Origin: [Eubacterium] eligens ATCC 27750
GTDB taxonomy: Bacteria > Bacillota > Clostridia > Lachnospirales > Lachnospiraceae
Direction: 5' to 3'
Length of the DNA: 64,000 nucleotides
Assembly: GCF_000146185.1 (NCBI RefSeq)
Contig: NC_012778.1
Coordinates: 875,001-939,000, forward strand
Part shown: one piece after another, positions 1-11,452 of the stretch
How positions within the stretch are numbered: position 1 is the stretch's first letter
Layout: each line of letters starts with the position of its first letter
The notes under the pieces: model-generated
The model's input: the letters and a program-made list of their open reading frames with translations, nothing else
What the model was told of the DNA's origin: nothing
Databases searched by the model: none
Position numbers and translations under genes: made by a program

Positions 1-2541
<2,541 letters not shown>

Positions 2542-2656
2542 GAGAAAAGGTTAAGACGGTTTGGATAGAACAAAGAGAGTTATTCTTAAGAGTAATCGGA
2601 TGAAAGAATTTTAATGTGCAGTTTTGAAAGAGCAATATGAAATATAATGTATACAG

Positions 2657-2681
2657 GCAGGTCGCATGACCTGCTTTTTTT
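2657..2681 (+). terminator. Intrinsic terminator of the rRNA operon
   Basis: A perfect 7-bp stem (GCAGGTC / GACCTGC) with a 4-nt loop is followed by seven T. It lies about 115 nt after the 23S end. The interval 2542-2656 contains nothing resembling a 5S rRNA or a tRNA. Confidence 0.9.
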
Positions 2682-2706
2682 GTGTGTTTTCATACTAAAT
2701 GTGGGT

Positions 2707-2735
2707 TTGAAAAGAGTAATAATGGGTGCTACAAT
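2707..2735 (+). promoter_or_regulatory. Sigma-A promoter for the zinc-ribbon/TPM operon
   Basis: TTGAAA (2707-2712), a 17-bp spacer and TACAAT (2730-2735), located 46 bp before the start codon at 2782. Confidence 0.7.
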
Positions 2736-2781
2736 TAGCATAACTTTGAATTAAGTTATTACATATGAGGGGAGAGAATGA

Positions 2782-4446
2782 ATGTATCAGTGTCCTAATT
2801 GTGGCGGACGGTTAATTTTCGATATATCGTCACAGTCGATGTTATGTGAGCATTGTAATACACATTATAATCCATATAATCTTGGAGAAGGAAATTCGGC
2901 TGAAGAAAGTAAAGAGTATGATGTTACGGTATTCAAGTGTCCGCAGTGTGGCGGTGAAATTATGAGTACAGATAACACGATTGCTGATTTCTGCAGCTTC
3001 TGTGGAGCAGCTACAGTGCTGGAAAGCAGAATTTCCAAAGAACTCCGTCCGGGATATATTATTCCGTTCAGCAAAACCAAGCAGGATTGTAAGAATCAAT
3101 ATAAGAAGATGATGAAGCGTGCATGGTTTGCACCTAAGGAATTAAAAGATGAAAAATATATTGATGGTTTCAGGGGAATCTATATGCCGTACTGGGCTTA
3201 TCATGTATCGCAGAAAGGTCCTGTTGTATTAAGAGGAGAGAAAAGCAAAAGACGGGGAGATTACATTTATACGGACCATTTTGATATTAACGGTGATATG
3301 GACTGTCAGTATAAGGGAATATCGTTTGATGCGTCATCTTCATTTGATGATAATATAAGTGAGGCGATTGCACCGTATGATGTTAAGAATATGGCGGGAT
3401 TTACGCCGGCATTTCTTAGCGGATTTTATGCTGATACGGCAGATGTAGGGTGTGATGTTTATATGAATGATGCAATTGATATGGCTGGTGAAGAGACATA
3501 TGATTATGTATCCAATAATATCCCGCTCGGAGGGGTATCACTTCATGAAACAGAAAGTACTATTAAATCAAAATGTAATGCGGTAATCGAGTCTGTTGAC
3601 AGGACATTGTATCCAGTATGGTTTCTGTCGTATAGGAACAGGGACAGAGTTGCATATGCAACGGTCAATGGTCAGACTGGAAAAGTATCGGCAGATTTAC
3701 CGGTATCAGTTGGCAGATATTTTGCTGGGTCAGCACTTCTGGCTGTTCCGATATTCATATTACTTAATATGTTCTTTACATTAAGACCGAAGGTAACACT
3801 TAATGTTGCAGCTGTAATAGCACTGATTACAATTATATTGTATGTGTTTGAACTGGGAAAAATTAAGAGACGGGACCAGAAGCTTGATGACAGAGGCTCA
3901 TGGGAAGAATCAAAGCTTTCCAGCCGCAGATATAAAGCCGGAACAGATAATGATAATCTGGCAAAACAGATGGCTGATGGCAGAAATAATGCAAGGATTA
4001 ACAGAGTAAGTAAGAAAGAAAAAAATAAAATGACACCATTGTTAAAGGCTGTTGTTATATTTGCAATATGCATGGTTGGAATTCCTAATTTTATGTTTGC
4101 TTTTTCTTTATTTAGTGCAGTATTTTCAGTGGGGTCTTCTTTTTTTGTCAGTGCGGCATGCTTTGCTATAGGCGTTATTATTACGCTTAGTAATTGCAAG
4201 ACATATAAAGAAGTATCAGGAGGAAAAAATGTGCCGGGGAGTGTAGGTGCACTTGTAGCATTGGCTGTTTCAACACTGATTCTGCTTATTAATCCGGTAT
4301 CTGACCTTTTTTATTATGGTGCAGTTATATTTGTGCTTGCTTCGCTGATGTTTACACTTGTTGAGCTTATTAAGTACTACAATGTGCTTGCAACAAGAAG
4401 ACTGCCACAGTTTGATAATTACAAGGGAGGTAATGATAATGCGTAG
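2782..4446 (+). CDS. Zinc-ribbon multi-pass membrane protein, function unknown
   Basis: Protein of 554 residues. The N-terminus has two treble-clef/zinc-ribbon-like cysteine clusters: CPNCGG at residues 4-9 with CEHC near 22-25, and CPQCGG near 53 with CSFCG near 71. A central soluble domain of about 230 residues follows. Hydrophobic segments lie near residues 312-333, 337-357, 417-470 and 486-530, so about six membrane helices are likely. The start follows a GAGGGGAGAG ribosome-binding site. It overlaps the next gene by 8 bp, so it is co-translated with the TPM-domain protein. Such pairs occur in Firmicutes, but I know no assigned function. Confidence 0.85.
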   Translation: MYQCPNCGGRLIFDISSQSMLCEHCNTHYNPYNLGEGNSAEESKEYDVTVFKCPQCGGEIMSTDNTIADFCSFCGAATVLESRISKELRPGYIIPFSKTKQDCKNQYKKMMKRAWFAPKELKDEKYIDGFRGIYMPYWAYHVSQKGPVVLRGEKSKRRGDYIYTDHFDINGDMDCQYKGISFDASSSFDDNISEAIAPYDVKNMAGFTPAFLSGFYADTADVGCDVYMNDAIDMAGEETYDYVSNNIPLGGVSLHETESTIKSKCNAVIESVDRTLYPVWFLSYRNRDRVAYATVNGQTGKVSADLPVSVGRYFAGSALLAVPIFILLNMFFTLRPKVTLNVAAVIALITIILYVFELGKIKRRDQKLDDRGSWEESKLSSRRYKAGTDNDNLAKQMADGRNNARINRVSKKEKNKMTPLLKAVVIFAICMVGIPNFMFAFSLFSAVFSVGSSFFVSAACFAIGVIITLSNCKTYKEVSGGKNVPGSVGALVALAVSTLILLINPVSDLFYYGAVIFVLASLMFTLVELIKYYNVLATRRLPQFDNYKGGNDNA

Positions 4447-5254
4447 AAAAATAACATTTTTACTGACCTTTCTTGTAGCAGTTCTAAGTATCGCATTGGC
4501 AGGAGTCAGAGTGTATGCTGATACAGGCTATGAGGTTGAAGATTATGCTAATCAGGATTTCTGCTATGTTAATCCAGATACAGGCTATGAAGCAGTGATT
4601 GTTGATGATGCATTTATTTTATCAGTTGCTGAGAAGAGCATGCTCCTTGAGAAGATGAAATTAATTACCACTTATGGTAATGTTATGTTTAACTCTATAA
4701 GCTATAACAGCACTTCGACAGAGAGTTATATTAAGTCTCTGTACAGAGAAAAATATGGCTCTGAGAGTGGAACGATATTCGTTATTGATATGGATAACAG
4801 AAATATATGGATACATAGCAATGGTGCTATTAACAGGACAATTAATAAGGCATATGCAGAAACAATTACTGACAATGTGTATACTTATGCATCTGATGCA
4901 GACTATTATATATGTGCGATGAAGGTGTATGAGCAGGAATATACGCTGCTTCAGGGAAGAAAGATTGCACAGCCAATGAAATATATAAGTAATGCATTGC
5001 TTGCGGTTGTTATTGCAGTTGTCATTAATTATATAATTGTGCGTGTGTACTCCTCAAAGAGGAAGGCATCAACAAAGAGCCTTATGAATGGATTGTTTGA
5101 GTACAGGGCATTTAATAATTGTAATGTTGTATTTACACATCAGACAAAAACATATTCTCCACGAGAATCAAGTTCTGGCGGTTCGTCAGGCGGTGGCGGC
5201 GGAGGCGGCTCATCCGGCGGTGGTGGAGGAAGTGGCGGCGGCCACAGCTTCTAA
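4439..5254 (+). CDS. TPM-domain (YgcG-like) exported membrane protein
   Basis: Protein of 271 residues. The ATG at 4439 was chosen because AGGGAGG ends 8 nt upstream; an in-frame ATG at 4433 is too close. A signal peptide (about residues 1-27, ending VYA) is followed by a TPM-like domain (about 40-180), one membrane helix (about 183-204), a basic cytoplasmic stretch and a tail made almost only of Gly and Ser ending GGGHSF. That order is typical of the YgcG/TPM family, which is found with membrane quality-control proteins; the biochemical role is unclear. It is translationally coupled to the zinc-ribbon protein upstream. Confidence 0.85.
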   Translation: MRRKITFLLTFLVAVLSIALAGVRVYADTGYEVEDYANQDFCYVNPDTGYEAVIVDDAFILSVAEKSMLLEKMKLITTYGNVMFNSISYNSTSTESYIKSLYREKYGSESGTIFVIDMDNRNIWIHSNGAINRTINKAYAETITDNVYTYASDADYYICAMKVYEQEYTLLQGRKIAQPMKYISNALLAVVIAVVINYIIVRVYSSKRKASTKSLMNGLFEYRAFNNCNVVFTHQTKTYSPRESSSGGSSGGGGGGGSSGGGGGSGGGHSF

Positions 5255-5287
5255 CAGGATGCGGACTCGAAACCAGCTTATATTTAT

Positions 5288-5330
5288 AAAAAGACAGAGA
5301 AACCTTTTTGCGTTTTCTCTGTCTTTTTTT
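5288..5330 (+). terminator. Intrinsic terminator after the TPM gene
   Basis: The stem AAAGACAGAGAAA / TTTTCTCTGTCTTT is followed by a T-run. It separates the TPM operon from the regulatory operon starting at 5382. Confidence 0.9.
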
Positions 5331-5381
5331 AGTAAAACAGTTTACAATACATTTATATCAAAATGTAGTGAGGAACTGATA

Positions 5382-6047
5382 ATGAACAGAATTCTGATTG
5401 TTGAAGACGATAAAGATATAAGCAGGGAGCTTAAGGAACTGCTGGAAAATTCAGGGTATGAGGCAGAGGTTCTGTCTAATTTTAAAAATGCATGTGACAG
5501 TATTATTGCTGAAGAGCCGGATCTTGTTCTGCTTGATATCAATATTCCGTATATGAATGGGGAAATGCTTTTGCAGCAGTTAAGGAGTAAATCAGATGTG
5601 CCGGTTATTATGGTTACAAGCAGGGATTCAGAGGCTGACGAGGTGCTTTCCATGAGTTATGGGGCAGACGATTATATAACAAAGCCGTATAATCCGACAA
5701 TACTTCTGTTAAGGATTAATGCGGTATTTAAGCGGCTTGGTGCGAAGTCAGATAATACAACAACTTACCGTGGAATGGAAATACTGCCACACAAGGGTGT
5801 AATTAAGTATAAGGATGACGAGATAACTCTTACTAAAAATGAAATGACAATATTCATGTATCTGTTATCACACAGGGAGCATATAGTTTCAAGAGATGAG
5901 CTTATGACTGAGCTGTGGAACAATGAGGAGTACCTTAATGACAATGCGCTTACTGTGAATATAAGCAGGTTAAGAGGCAGATTTAAAGATATTGGACTTG
6001 AAGATGTTATTGAGACAAGAAAGGGACAGGGATATATTCTTGTATGA
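5382..6047 (+). CDS. OmpR/PhoB-family response regulator, BceR-like
   Basis: Protein of 221 residues: a receiver domain (phospho-acceptor Asp52 in LLDINIPYMNG, Lys in TKPY near 100) and a C-terminal winged helix (about 125-221, ending RKGQGYIL). The frame stays open upstream, but the ATG at 5382 has a GAGGA ribosome-binding site and matches the family N-terminus MNRILIVEDD. It overlaps the kinase gene by 4 bp (ATGA). Its likely target is the TTACA-N4-TGTAA box at 17321-17334 upstream of the BceAB-like transporter, which matches the known BceR-type consensus. BceR is inferred from the partner kinase and the transporter. Confidence 0.9.
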   Translation: MNRILIVEDDKDISRELKELLENSGYEAEVLSNFKNACDSIIAEEPDLVLLDINIPYMNGEMLLQQLRSKSDVPVIMVTSRDSEADEVLSMSYGADDYITKPYNPTILLLRINAVFKRLGAKSDNTTTYRGMEILPHKGVIKYKDDEITLTKNEMTIFMYLLSHREHIVSRDELMTELWNNEEYLNDNALTVNISRLRGRFKDIGLEDVIETRKGQGYILV

Positions 6048-7102
6048 GGTTAGGAAAATATATTAAAGACAGACTGTATTCAGTGTGCATATTTGTGGCA
6101 ATGCTTATCATAAGCGTACTTATGATGGCGGCATTCAAGGTGTCTGTCCAGTTAATAATTGCAGAAATATTTATAATGATAATATGCTATATTGCAGTTG
6201 TGCTGGCAGATTATTACCACAGAAAGAAGTTCTATGACGAACTGGAGATTAACATAGCTGCACTTGAAGAAAAATATCTTATTACAGAGACACTTGTCAG
6301 GCCGGCTTTCTATGAAGGGCAGATTTTCTATGATTCTGTGAGTGACATAGACAGGTCGATGACGGAGAATGTTAAACGATACAGGCAGGGAATGGAGCAG
6401 TTCAAAGAGTATGTTGAAATGTGGATTCATGAGATAAAGCTTCCGATAGCCTCACTTACACTTATGCTTCATAATAACATGGATAAATGTGATAAAGAAT
6501 TTGCGGACAGGATGAATACGCAGATTCGCAGAATCAATAACTATATTGAGCAGATTCTTTATTATGTGAGAAGCGAAAATGCAGAAAAAGACTATATAAT
6601 TAACGATGCCAGACTGTCTAAGATTATAAGTAATGTAGCATTAAAGAATAAGTATGATCTGCTTGAAAATGATATCACATTTGAAGTGAGCAATGCAGAC
6701 AGGATTGTTCTTACAGATGCAAAGTGGATGGAATTCATGCTTAACCAGATAGTGAATAACAGCATAAAGTACAAGGATAAGACAAAGGCAGAGTCGTATA
6801 TAAAGATGTCGGCAGCAGAGGATAAAAAATGTGTTGTCCTTGAAATACTGGATAATGGAATTGGCATAAATGCGTCAGATTTGCCGAGAGTTTTTGACAA
6901 ATCATTTACAGGGGAGAATGGAAGAGAGTTCTCCAAGGCAACAGGAATGGGACTTTATATTGTAAAGAAGCTTTGTGACAAGTTAGGACATGCCATAACC
7001 ATTGAGTCGGTAAAGGGCGAATATACACGGGTGAAGATTACATTTTACAAGAATGATTTCTATAAGGAGATAACAGACAGCAATGAAAGTGGCAGTATGT
7101 GA
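6044..7102 (+). CDS. Intramembrane-sensing histidine kinase, BceS-like
   Basis: Protein of 352 residues with only two N-terminal membrane helices (about 12-32 and 36-56) and almost no extracytoplasmic loop, the hallmark of intramembrane-sensing kinases that read the state of a partner ABC transporter. The H-box WIHEIKLP carries His129. The N-box NQIVNNSIKYK and the G motifs DNGIGI and GMGLYIVKKL are intact. The 3' end overlaps the next gene by 20 bp, which places both two-component systems in one operon. The transporter it would normally listen to lies 10 kb downstream (17416-20236). Confidence 0.92.
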   Translation: MRLGKYIKDRLYSVCIFVAMLIISVLMMAAFKVSVQLIIAEIFIMIICYIAVVLADYYHRKKFYDELEINIAALEEKYLITETLVRPAFYEGQIFYDSVSDIDRSMTENVKRYRQGMEQFKEYVEMWIHEIKLPIASLTLMLHNNMDKCDKEFADRMNTQIRRINNYIEQILYYVRSENAEKDYIINDARLSKIISNVALKNKYDLLENDITFEVSNADRIVLTDAKWMEFMLNQIVNNSIKYKDKTKAESYIKMSAAEDKKCVVLEILDNGIGINASDLPRVFDKSFTGENGREFSKATGMGLYIVKKLCDKLGHAITIESVKGEYTRVKITFYKNDFYKEITDSNESGSM

Positions 7103-7793
7103 TGACAACAGAGAGTTCTGTGAGAAGGAACGGACGACTATAAAAGATGTATTTAAGCAGTATTTTCAGGGAGAAGATTGTCAGGTGGATATCTACAATG
7201 ACGGTCAGACAATTATTAGTAATTATTCAGACAATGCTTATGATATGGTATTTCTTGATCTTGAACTGGGCGATGAGAATGGATTTGATATTGCGGAACA
7301 GATAGTATTAATGAATAATGACGCAATTATAATATTTGTTACATCTCATGAGAATCTGGTTTATGAAGCATTCAGATTCAGACCGCTTGGGTATATAGTT
7401 AAAGACAGATTTGACCGTGAATTTACAAGAATGATGGTAAAGATAGTTGATAAACTGATAAAGATGAGGCAGGTAATAGAACTGGGTGGAGAGAAATTCT
7501 ATGTTGACAGGGTTGTTTCAATTGCAACGCAGAAAAGGAAGATATGTGTCAAAAGTCTTAAAGGAGAAATATTATTGGCAGATTCGTATAGTAAGCATGT
7601 TGCAGAGCTTGAAAAATATGGATTTGTGCAGTCAAGCAAGGGTGTGCTTATTAATATGAAATATATTAAGAGCATTGATGAAGATAACGATGTATTTGTG
7701 ATGTATAATAATGAGCGCGTTCCTATAAGCAGGCGCAGGAAGAAAGATGTCATAGAAGAATACAGAAAATTCATGTTTGATAATAACAGGTAG
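7083..7793 (+). CDS. LytTR-family response regulator (AgrA-like)
   Basis: Protein of 236 residues: a receiver domain with Asp59 (MVFLDLELG) and a C-terminal LytTR DNA-binding domain (about 135-236). LytTR regulators bind two short direct repeats about two helical turns apart, and exactly such repeats precede the four units of the exported-protein array at 9053, 9957, 11385 and 12309. The start lies inside the end of the BceS-like kinase gene, with AAGGAG upstream. It is very probably the activator of the array; that link is inference from site architecture and proximity. Confidence 0.93.
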   Translation: MKVAVCDDNREFCEKERTTIKDVFKQYFQGEDCQVDIYNDGQTIISNYSDNAYDMVFLDLELGDENGFDIAEQIVLMNNDAIIIFVTSHENLVYEAFRFRPLGYIVKDRFDREFTRMMVKIVDKLIKMRQVIELGGEKFYVDRVVSIATQKRKICVKSLKGEILLADSYSKHVAELEKYGFVQSSKGVLINMKYIKSIDEDNDVFVMYNNERVPISRRRKKDVIEEYRKFMFDNNR

Positions 7794-7802
7794 GAAACAG
7801 GT

Positions 7803-9050
7803 ATGATGGATATAATCAATATAGTGCTTACATGTGTATTCCTGTGTGTAATGAATACAGGTGTAATATTTATTATGGACAAGATAAGGAAGCTGACGGG
7901 AGATAATATAATACATGTGATTAAGATGGTTCTGTTAGTGGGTGCAGGGGCAGCAGTCTATATAATGACATATTATGGAATTAATCCATGGGTGATAATG
8001 GAACTAATGATTATCATTGCCATTCTGATTGTACAGTATATAGAACAGATAACAATTAAGGTAATACTGGAAATATCACTGATAAATTGTATCGGAATAG
8101 CCATATTATCTGCTAATCAGGCTGATATAATAGCAATATGTATAGTATATCTGGTTGTGGAATTATATATGTTTGTAGTCTATCTGTCTGCAGTAATTAT
8201 AAAATACAGGGAATTGGATAATCTGGAAATGATGTTCATACAGATATGCGTAAGTTCAGTGCTGGCGGGATTATTCTTTGGAACAGGCATATATGACACA
8301 TATAATTATGGGGTAGAGACCGCTGGAATATTAATTGTGACAGTTTTAACATTTGAAATAATCGGACATTGGATGCAGGACTTTTTTAACAGGACAGAGG
8401 AGATTAATAAAAGGATAGAATATGCTAACGAACAGTTTGAGGTTGAACGTGTCCAGAAAATGTATGAAGAAAGCAGAAAGTTAAGACACGACCTTAAGCA
8501 GTGCCTGACTTCTGCAATTGGTTATATGGATGACAACAATTATGATAAGGCAGAAGATTTCTTAAAGAATATTATGAGTGAGAAAATCAATTCATATGCT
8601 TATAGAAAATACTGTGATAATAGAACGCTCAACTATATTCTTAATGATAAGAATGATAAATGTGAAAAGCAGAATATAGCATTTACATGTATGGTACTTG
8701 GTCAGGTTGGACTGATTGATGATATAGATATGTGTATTCTTGCCGGAAATGTAATTGATAATGCCATTGAGGCAGCAGCAAAATGCAGTGATCCGTATGT
8801 CAATGTTGAGATAACAAGCAGAGGTGGAATATTTATGGATGTGGAAAATCCTGTTAAAGAAACATTTCTTAACAGAAAGAATCCGTTCCTGACTACTAAG
8901 CTTGATAAGAATAATCATGGAATTGGTACGAAGAGCATAAGGGATATTGTTGCCAAATATAATGGGGAAATCAGGTATGAGGAAAAGGAAGGAAAGGTAA
9001 CATGTCATATATTCCTTTCGACCAAATATGTTAAGAAAGATAAAGAATAA
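7803..9050 (+). CDS. GHKL-type sensor histidine kinase (AgrC-like)
   Basis: Protein of 415 residues. The N-terminal 200 residues are hydrophobic (about six helices), followed by a coiled-coil helix and the H-box SRKLRHDLKQ with His229. The C-terminal GHKL ATPase has the N-box GNVIDNAIEAA and the motif NHGIGTKSI. This is the layout of peptide-sensing kinases such as AgrC and ComD. No AgrB or AgrD-like gene is nearby, so the ligand is unknown; the small secreted proteins encoded just downstream are obvious candidates. It is partner to the LytTR regulator 9 bp upstream. Confidence 0.92.
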   Translation: MMDIINIVLTCVFLCVMNTGVIFIMDKIRKLTGDNIIHVIKMVLLVGAGAAVYIMTYYGINPWVIMELMIIIAILIVQYIEQITIKVILEISLINCIGIAILSANQADIIAICIVYLVVELYMFVVYLSAVIIKYRELDNLEMMFIQICVSSVLAGLFFGTGIYDTYNYGVETAGILIVTVLTFEIIGHWMQDFFNRTEEINKRIEYANEQFEVERVQKMYEESRKLRHDLKQCLTSAIGYMDDNNYDKAEDFLKNIMSEKINSYAYRKYCDNRTLNYILNDKNDKCEKQNIAFTCMVLGQVGLIDDIDMCILAGNVIDNAIEAAAKCSDPYVNVEITSRGGIFMDVENPVKETFLNRKNPFLTTKLDKNNHGIGTKSIRDIVAKYNGEIRYEEKEGKVTCHIFLSTKYVKKDKE

Positions 9051-9052
9051 TT

Positions 9053-9120
9053 ACCACTTGTGTCAAAAAACGACCGCTTGTGCATATGCTATTGAAAACA
9101 AGTGAATAGGGAATTACATT
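9053..9120 (+). promoter_or_regulatory. LytTR direct-repeat operator plus sigma-A promoter, copy 1
   Basis: ACCACTTGTG (9053-9062) and ACCGCTTGTG (9073-9082) are direct repeats with 20-bp periodicity. They are followed after 9 bp by TTGAAA (9092-9097), a 17-bp spacer and TACATT (9115-9120). The first repeat begins 3 bp after the kinase stop codon. Confidence 0.8.
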
Positions 9121-9153
9121 AAGACTGTACATTGATGGATGTACAGTCTTTTT
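9121..9153 (+). terminator. Terminator-like hairpin between the regulator operon and the first array gene
   Basis: A 12-bp perfect stem (AAGACTGTACAT / ATGTACAGTCTT) and a T-run. It starts right after the -10 box, so transcripts from the local promoter begin inside its 5' arm. It should act mainly on transcripts arriving from the kinase operon, insulating the array from them. Confidence 0.65.
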
Positions 9154-9169
9154 AGTATAAGGAGAAGAT

Positions 9170-9922
9170 ATGAAGAAGAAAATAAAGAGTGCAGTAATAA
9201 GTATAGTTGTTATAGCAGTATTATTATTGGCAATTCTAATTGGTGTTAAGAATGGTACACTAGATAAGCTGACAAAAGAAATGCCGACACTTGCAACAAA
9301 TCAGGCAGAGACAGAAAAGGCAACGGTAAATGCGAGAAATAATTCTACAGAAAGTAAACCTTATGATGGAATCGAGGTTGCTGAATATGGAGAAGAGTTT
9401 GTAATACGTAGAAAAATAGATGGCCGTAAGTACGACGAAAATGATAGAACTACATATAATATATATCATGTAAAAGTTAATGATTGCAAGATATCGAGAC
9501 AGTGTGATTTTGATATTAACAGGTTGGATTTTGGATTGGATAATAAGAAAAAAAGTTTGGATGAAAACAATAATTTTATATCAGATTTTTATTATGCAAC
9601 AGTAGAATTGGAGATAACAAAGGATATTGATGATAATGATGTGATGGATTATATGAATGTTTTTCAGACGACTTGGTCTATATTAAAATTGAATAGCGAT
9701 GGAACAACACAGTCATTTAAAACTAGTGCATGTGTTGGCTCTGATGCGGAAACTAATCAAATTGGAAAAACAAATTTTAGCTTTGAAAAAGGAGAAACAA
9801 GAACATTAACATTATATTATATATTGTCGGATGAAGAAGTCGAAAATGATAAACTTGTTATAAGTTTTAGCCTTAAAAATTCACCATTTATAGGTCCATT
9901 AGCAATCGTACATGAACCATAA
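9170..9922 (+). CDS. Membrane-anchored array protein A1, function unknown
   Basis: Protein of 250 residues. A short basic N-terminus is followed by one membrane helix (about 7-25) and no lipobox cysteine, then a polar linker and a predicted beta-rich extracytoplasmic domain (about 66-250). It is the first of four paralogues (also 10587, 11508, 12941). They share the N-terminal anchor, the central (R/E)xCDFDI..R(I/L)..GL motif, NNFISD(Y/F)YY, an FEKGET block and the C-terminal LAI(V/I)HEP. It resembles telokin-like Ig folds of the DUF4352 type, but that is only an impression. The unit is monocistronic with its own LytTR-type operator. An immunity or peptide-binding partner role is possible. 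Confidence 0.85.
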   Translation: MKKKIKSAVISIVVIAVLLLAILIGVKNGTLDKLTKEMPTLATNQAETEKATVNARNNSTESKPYDGIEVAEYGEEFVIRRKIDGRKYDENDRTTYNIYHVKVNDCKISRQCDFDINRLDFGLDNKKKSLDENNNFISDFYYATVELEITKDIDDNDVMDYMNVFQTTWSILKLNSDGTTQSFKTSACVGSDAETNQIGKTNFSFEKGETRTLTLYYILSDEEVENDKLVISFSLKNSPFIGPLAIVHEP

Positions 9923-9956
9923 GCAAATTAAATAAGTTTTTTAAAACAAGATAATT

Positions 9957-10024
9957 ACCACTTGTGCAAAAAAACGACCGCTTGTGCATGGGCTATTGAA
10001 ATTGATAAATATAAAAGATACATT
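9957..10024 (+). promoter_or_regulatory. LytTR direct-repeat operator plus sigma-A promoter, copy 2
   Basis: ACCACTTGTG (9957-9966) and ACCGCTTGTG (9977-9986), then 9 bp, TTGAAA (9996-10001), a 17-bp spacer and TACATT (10019-10024). The geometry is identical to copy 1, although the spacer sequence differs. Confidence 0.8.
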
Positions 10025-10075
10025 GAAGCAGACAGGTACTTATGTATCTGATTAAAATCTAAGGAGGATTTCTTT

Positions 10076-10507
10076 ATGGATTTAAAGAAACTAACAGGAA
10101 AGCTGACAACAATAGTTGCAGCAGGAGCAATGGTAATGTCAATTGGTGGTGGTGTAGTGTGGGCTAATAATTGCAAAGATGAGTATGCCCATATGTCATT
10201 TGATGAATCTGCGGGGGAGTATCTGGATTATACGTCTAGTAGATTGAAAGAAGATACATCATGTGGATATATCAAAGGTATAGAATCATCGAACGGATAT
10301 TCTTTTAATGCAACACTTGTTGGGGTGGATGAAACGGGATATTGTGAAGATTTTGAATTGATTGATTATGATGTTAATCCAGGAGATGAGATATGGATGT
10401 ATAACTATGTCAAAGAAAATGGATATAATTATGCTGCAGTAAAGTGTGAGAGTAATACAGGGGATGATTACTCAGTTGGATTTTTATGGAGTCCAGATAG
10501 TGTCTAA
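10076..10507 (+). CDS. Small secreted array protein B1 (DUF2712-like)
   Basis: Protein of 143 residues with a clear signal peptide (about 1-30, ending VVWA) and an acidic mature part of about 113 residues containing four cysteines. The C-terminal block has EIWMYNYVKENGY and ends WSPDSV. From memory this resembles the small secreted family DUF2712 and, more loosely, lactococcin-972-like bacteriocins; neither was checked. Nucleotides from the promoter through the signal peptide are almost identical to the second copy at 12428, while the mature regions differ. A strong AAGGAGGA ribosome-binding site precedes the start. It is followed by a hairpin and then the A2 gene. Candidate role: exported signal, bacteriocin or toxin. 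Confidence 0.85.
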   Translation: MDLKKLTGKLTTIVAAGAMVMSIGGGVVWANNCKDEYAHMSFDESAGEYLDYTSSRLKEDTSCGYIKGIESSNGYSFNATLVGVDETGYCEDFELIDYDVNPGDEIWMYNYVKENGYNYAAVKCESNTGDDYSVGFLWSPDSV

Positions 10508-10534
10508 AGTTTAATTAAATTATTTATTAGAAAG

Positions 10535-10570
10535 AAGATTGTATATCATAATATATATACAATCTTTTTT
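10535..10570 (+). terminator. Hairpin with T-tract between B1 and A2
   Basis: The 12-bp stem AAGATTGTATAT / ATATACAATCTT is followed by TTTTTT, 17 bp before the A2 start. A2 has no LytTR site of its own, so this looks like a partial terminator that sets the B:A expression ratio. Confidence 0.7.
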
Positions 10571-10586
10571 CTAAAAGGGAGCAGAT

Positions 10587-11357
10587 ATGAAGAAAAAAAT
10601 AAAGAGTGCAGTAATAAGTATAGCAGTTATAGCAGTATTATTATTGTCAATTCTAATAGGGGTTAAGAATGGTACGCTAGATAAGCTGACAAAAGAAATG
10701 CCGACACTTGAAACAAAACAGGAAGAGACAAAGAAGTCAGCAGAAAATGAGTCTCAAAAAAATGAAAGCAGTAACTCTGTGAGAATAAGAAATTCTAGCA
10801 GAAGAGATATAGCAAATGTTGGTCAGCAGTTTGAATTAAGAAATAATGACGTAAAATATACATATGATGAGAATAATCGAGAAACTTATAATGTATTTTA
10901 TATAACTGTTAAGAGCGTCAATATTTCTAGACAATGCGACTTTGATATTAATAGAATTGATTTCGGATTGAGTACAAAAAGAGATAGTATGGATAATAAT
11001 GATAATTTTATATCGGATTACTATTATATGACGGTTGAATTGGAAGTAACCAAGGATATTAATGACAATGAAATGTTTGCAGATGATTATAATAATTTAC
11101 AAACATTATGGACTAGTGTTAAGGTTAATAAGGACGGTACATATAATAAAATTAAGGATTATGAAAATGTAGGGTCAAGTTCAGACAATACTCATGGAAA
11201 TGTACATTTTGAAAAGGGTGAAACTAAAACAATAACATTATACTATCTTATAACAGATGAAGAATTTGAGAATGAAACATTAGCAATAGATTTTCATTAT
11301 TATGGGTCACCATGCAAAGGAACATTAGCAATCGTACATGAACCAGAAGAAAATTAA
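10587..11357 (+). CDS. Membrane-anchored array protein A2, function unknown
   Basis: Paralogue of A1, 256 residues. It has the same N-terminal membrane anchor (about 7-25), a variable polar linker rich in Ser, Asn and Glu (about 45-70) and the beta-rich outer domain. It lies directly downstream of the secreted protein B1 and must be transcribed with it through the hairpin at 10535-10570. It is closest by eye to A4, the copy occupying the same position in the second block (shared QQFELR, TLW, NTHGNVH and GSPCKGTLAI segments). Position behind a secreted small protein suggests a dedicated partner or immunity protein; this is inference. Confidence 0.85.
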   Translation: MKKKIKSAVISIAVIAVLLLSILIGVKNGTLDKLTKEMPTLETKQEETKKSAENESQKNESSNSVRIRNSSRRDIANVGQQFELRNNDVKYTYDENNRETYNVFYITVKSVNISRQCDFDINRIDFGLSTKRDSMDNNDNFISDYYYMTVELEVTKDINDNEMFADDYNNLQTLWTSVKVNKDGTYNKIKDYENVGSSSDNTHGNVHFEKGETKTITLYYLITDEEFENETLAIDFHYYGSPCKGTLAIVHEPEEN

Positions 11358-11384
11358 ATCAGCTAATCTTTTTAGTAAATAATT

Positions 11385-11452
11385 ACCACTTGTGTCAAAA
11401 AACGACCGCTTGTGCATATGTTCTTGAAAAGAAGTGAATAGGGAATTACATT
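11385..11452 (+). promoter_or_regulatory. LytTR direct-repeat operator plus sigma-A promoter, copy 3
   Basis: ACCACTTGTG (11385-11394) and ACCGCTTGTG (11405-11414), then 9 bp, TTGAAA (11424-11429), a 17-bp spacer and TACATT (11447-11452). It is nearly identical to copy 1. Confidence 0.8.

Noticed and set aside
2542..2656. Possible 5S rRNA after the 23S gene
   Set aside because: Too short before the terminator and none of the conserved 5S segments are visible.
5340..5370. BceR-type box in front of the BceRS-like genes
   Set aside because: TTTACAATACATTTA has one good half-site only; too weak to annotate, unlike the perfect box at 17321.
7083..9050. Complete agr-type quorum-sensing locus
   Set aside because: Only AgrA- and AgrC-like genes are present; no AgrB protease or AgrD peptide gene is found in the spacers.
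9955..10176. Minus-strand frame repeated almost identically at 12319-12528
   Set aside because: The identity is explained by duplication of the promoter and signal-peptide region on the plus strand; no ribosome-binding site or promoter on the minus strand.
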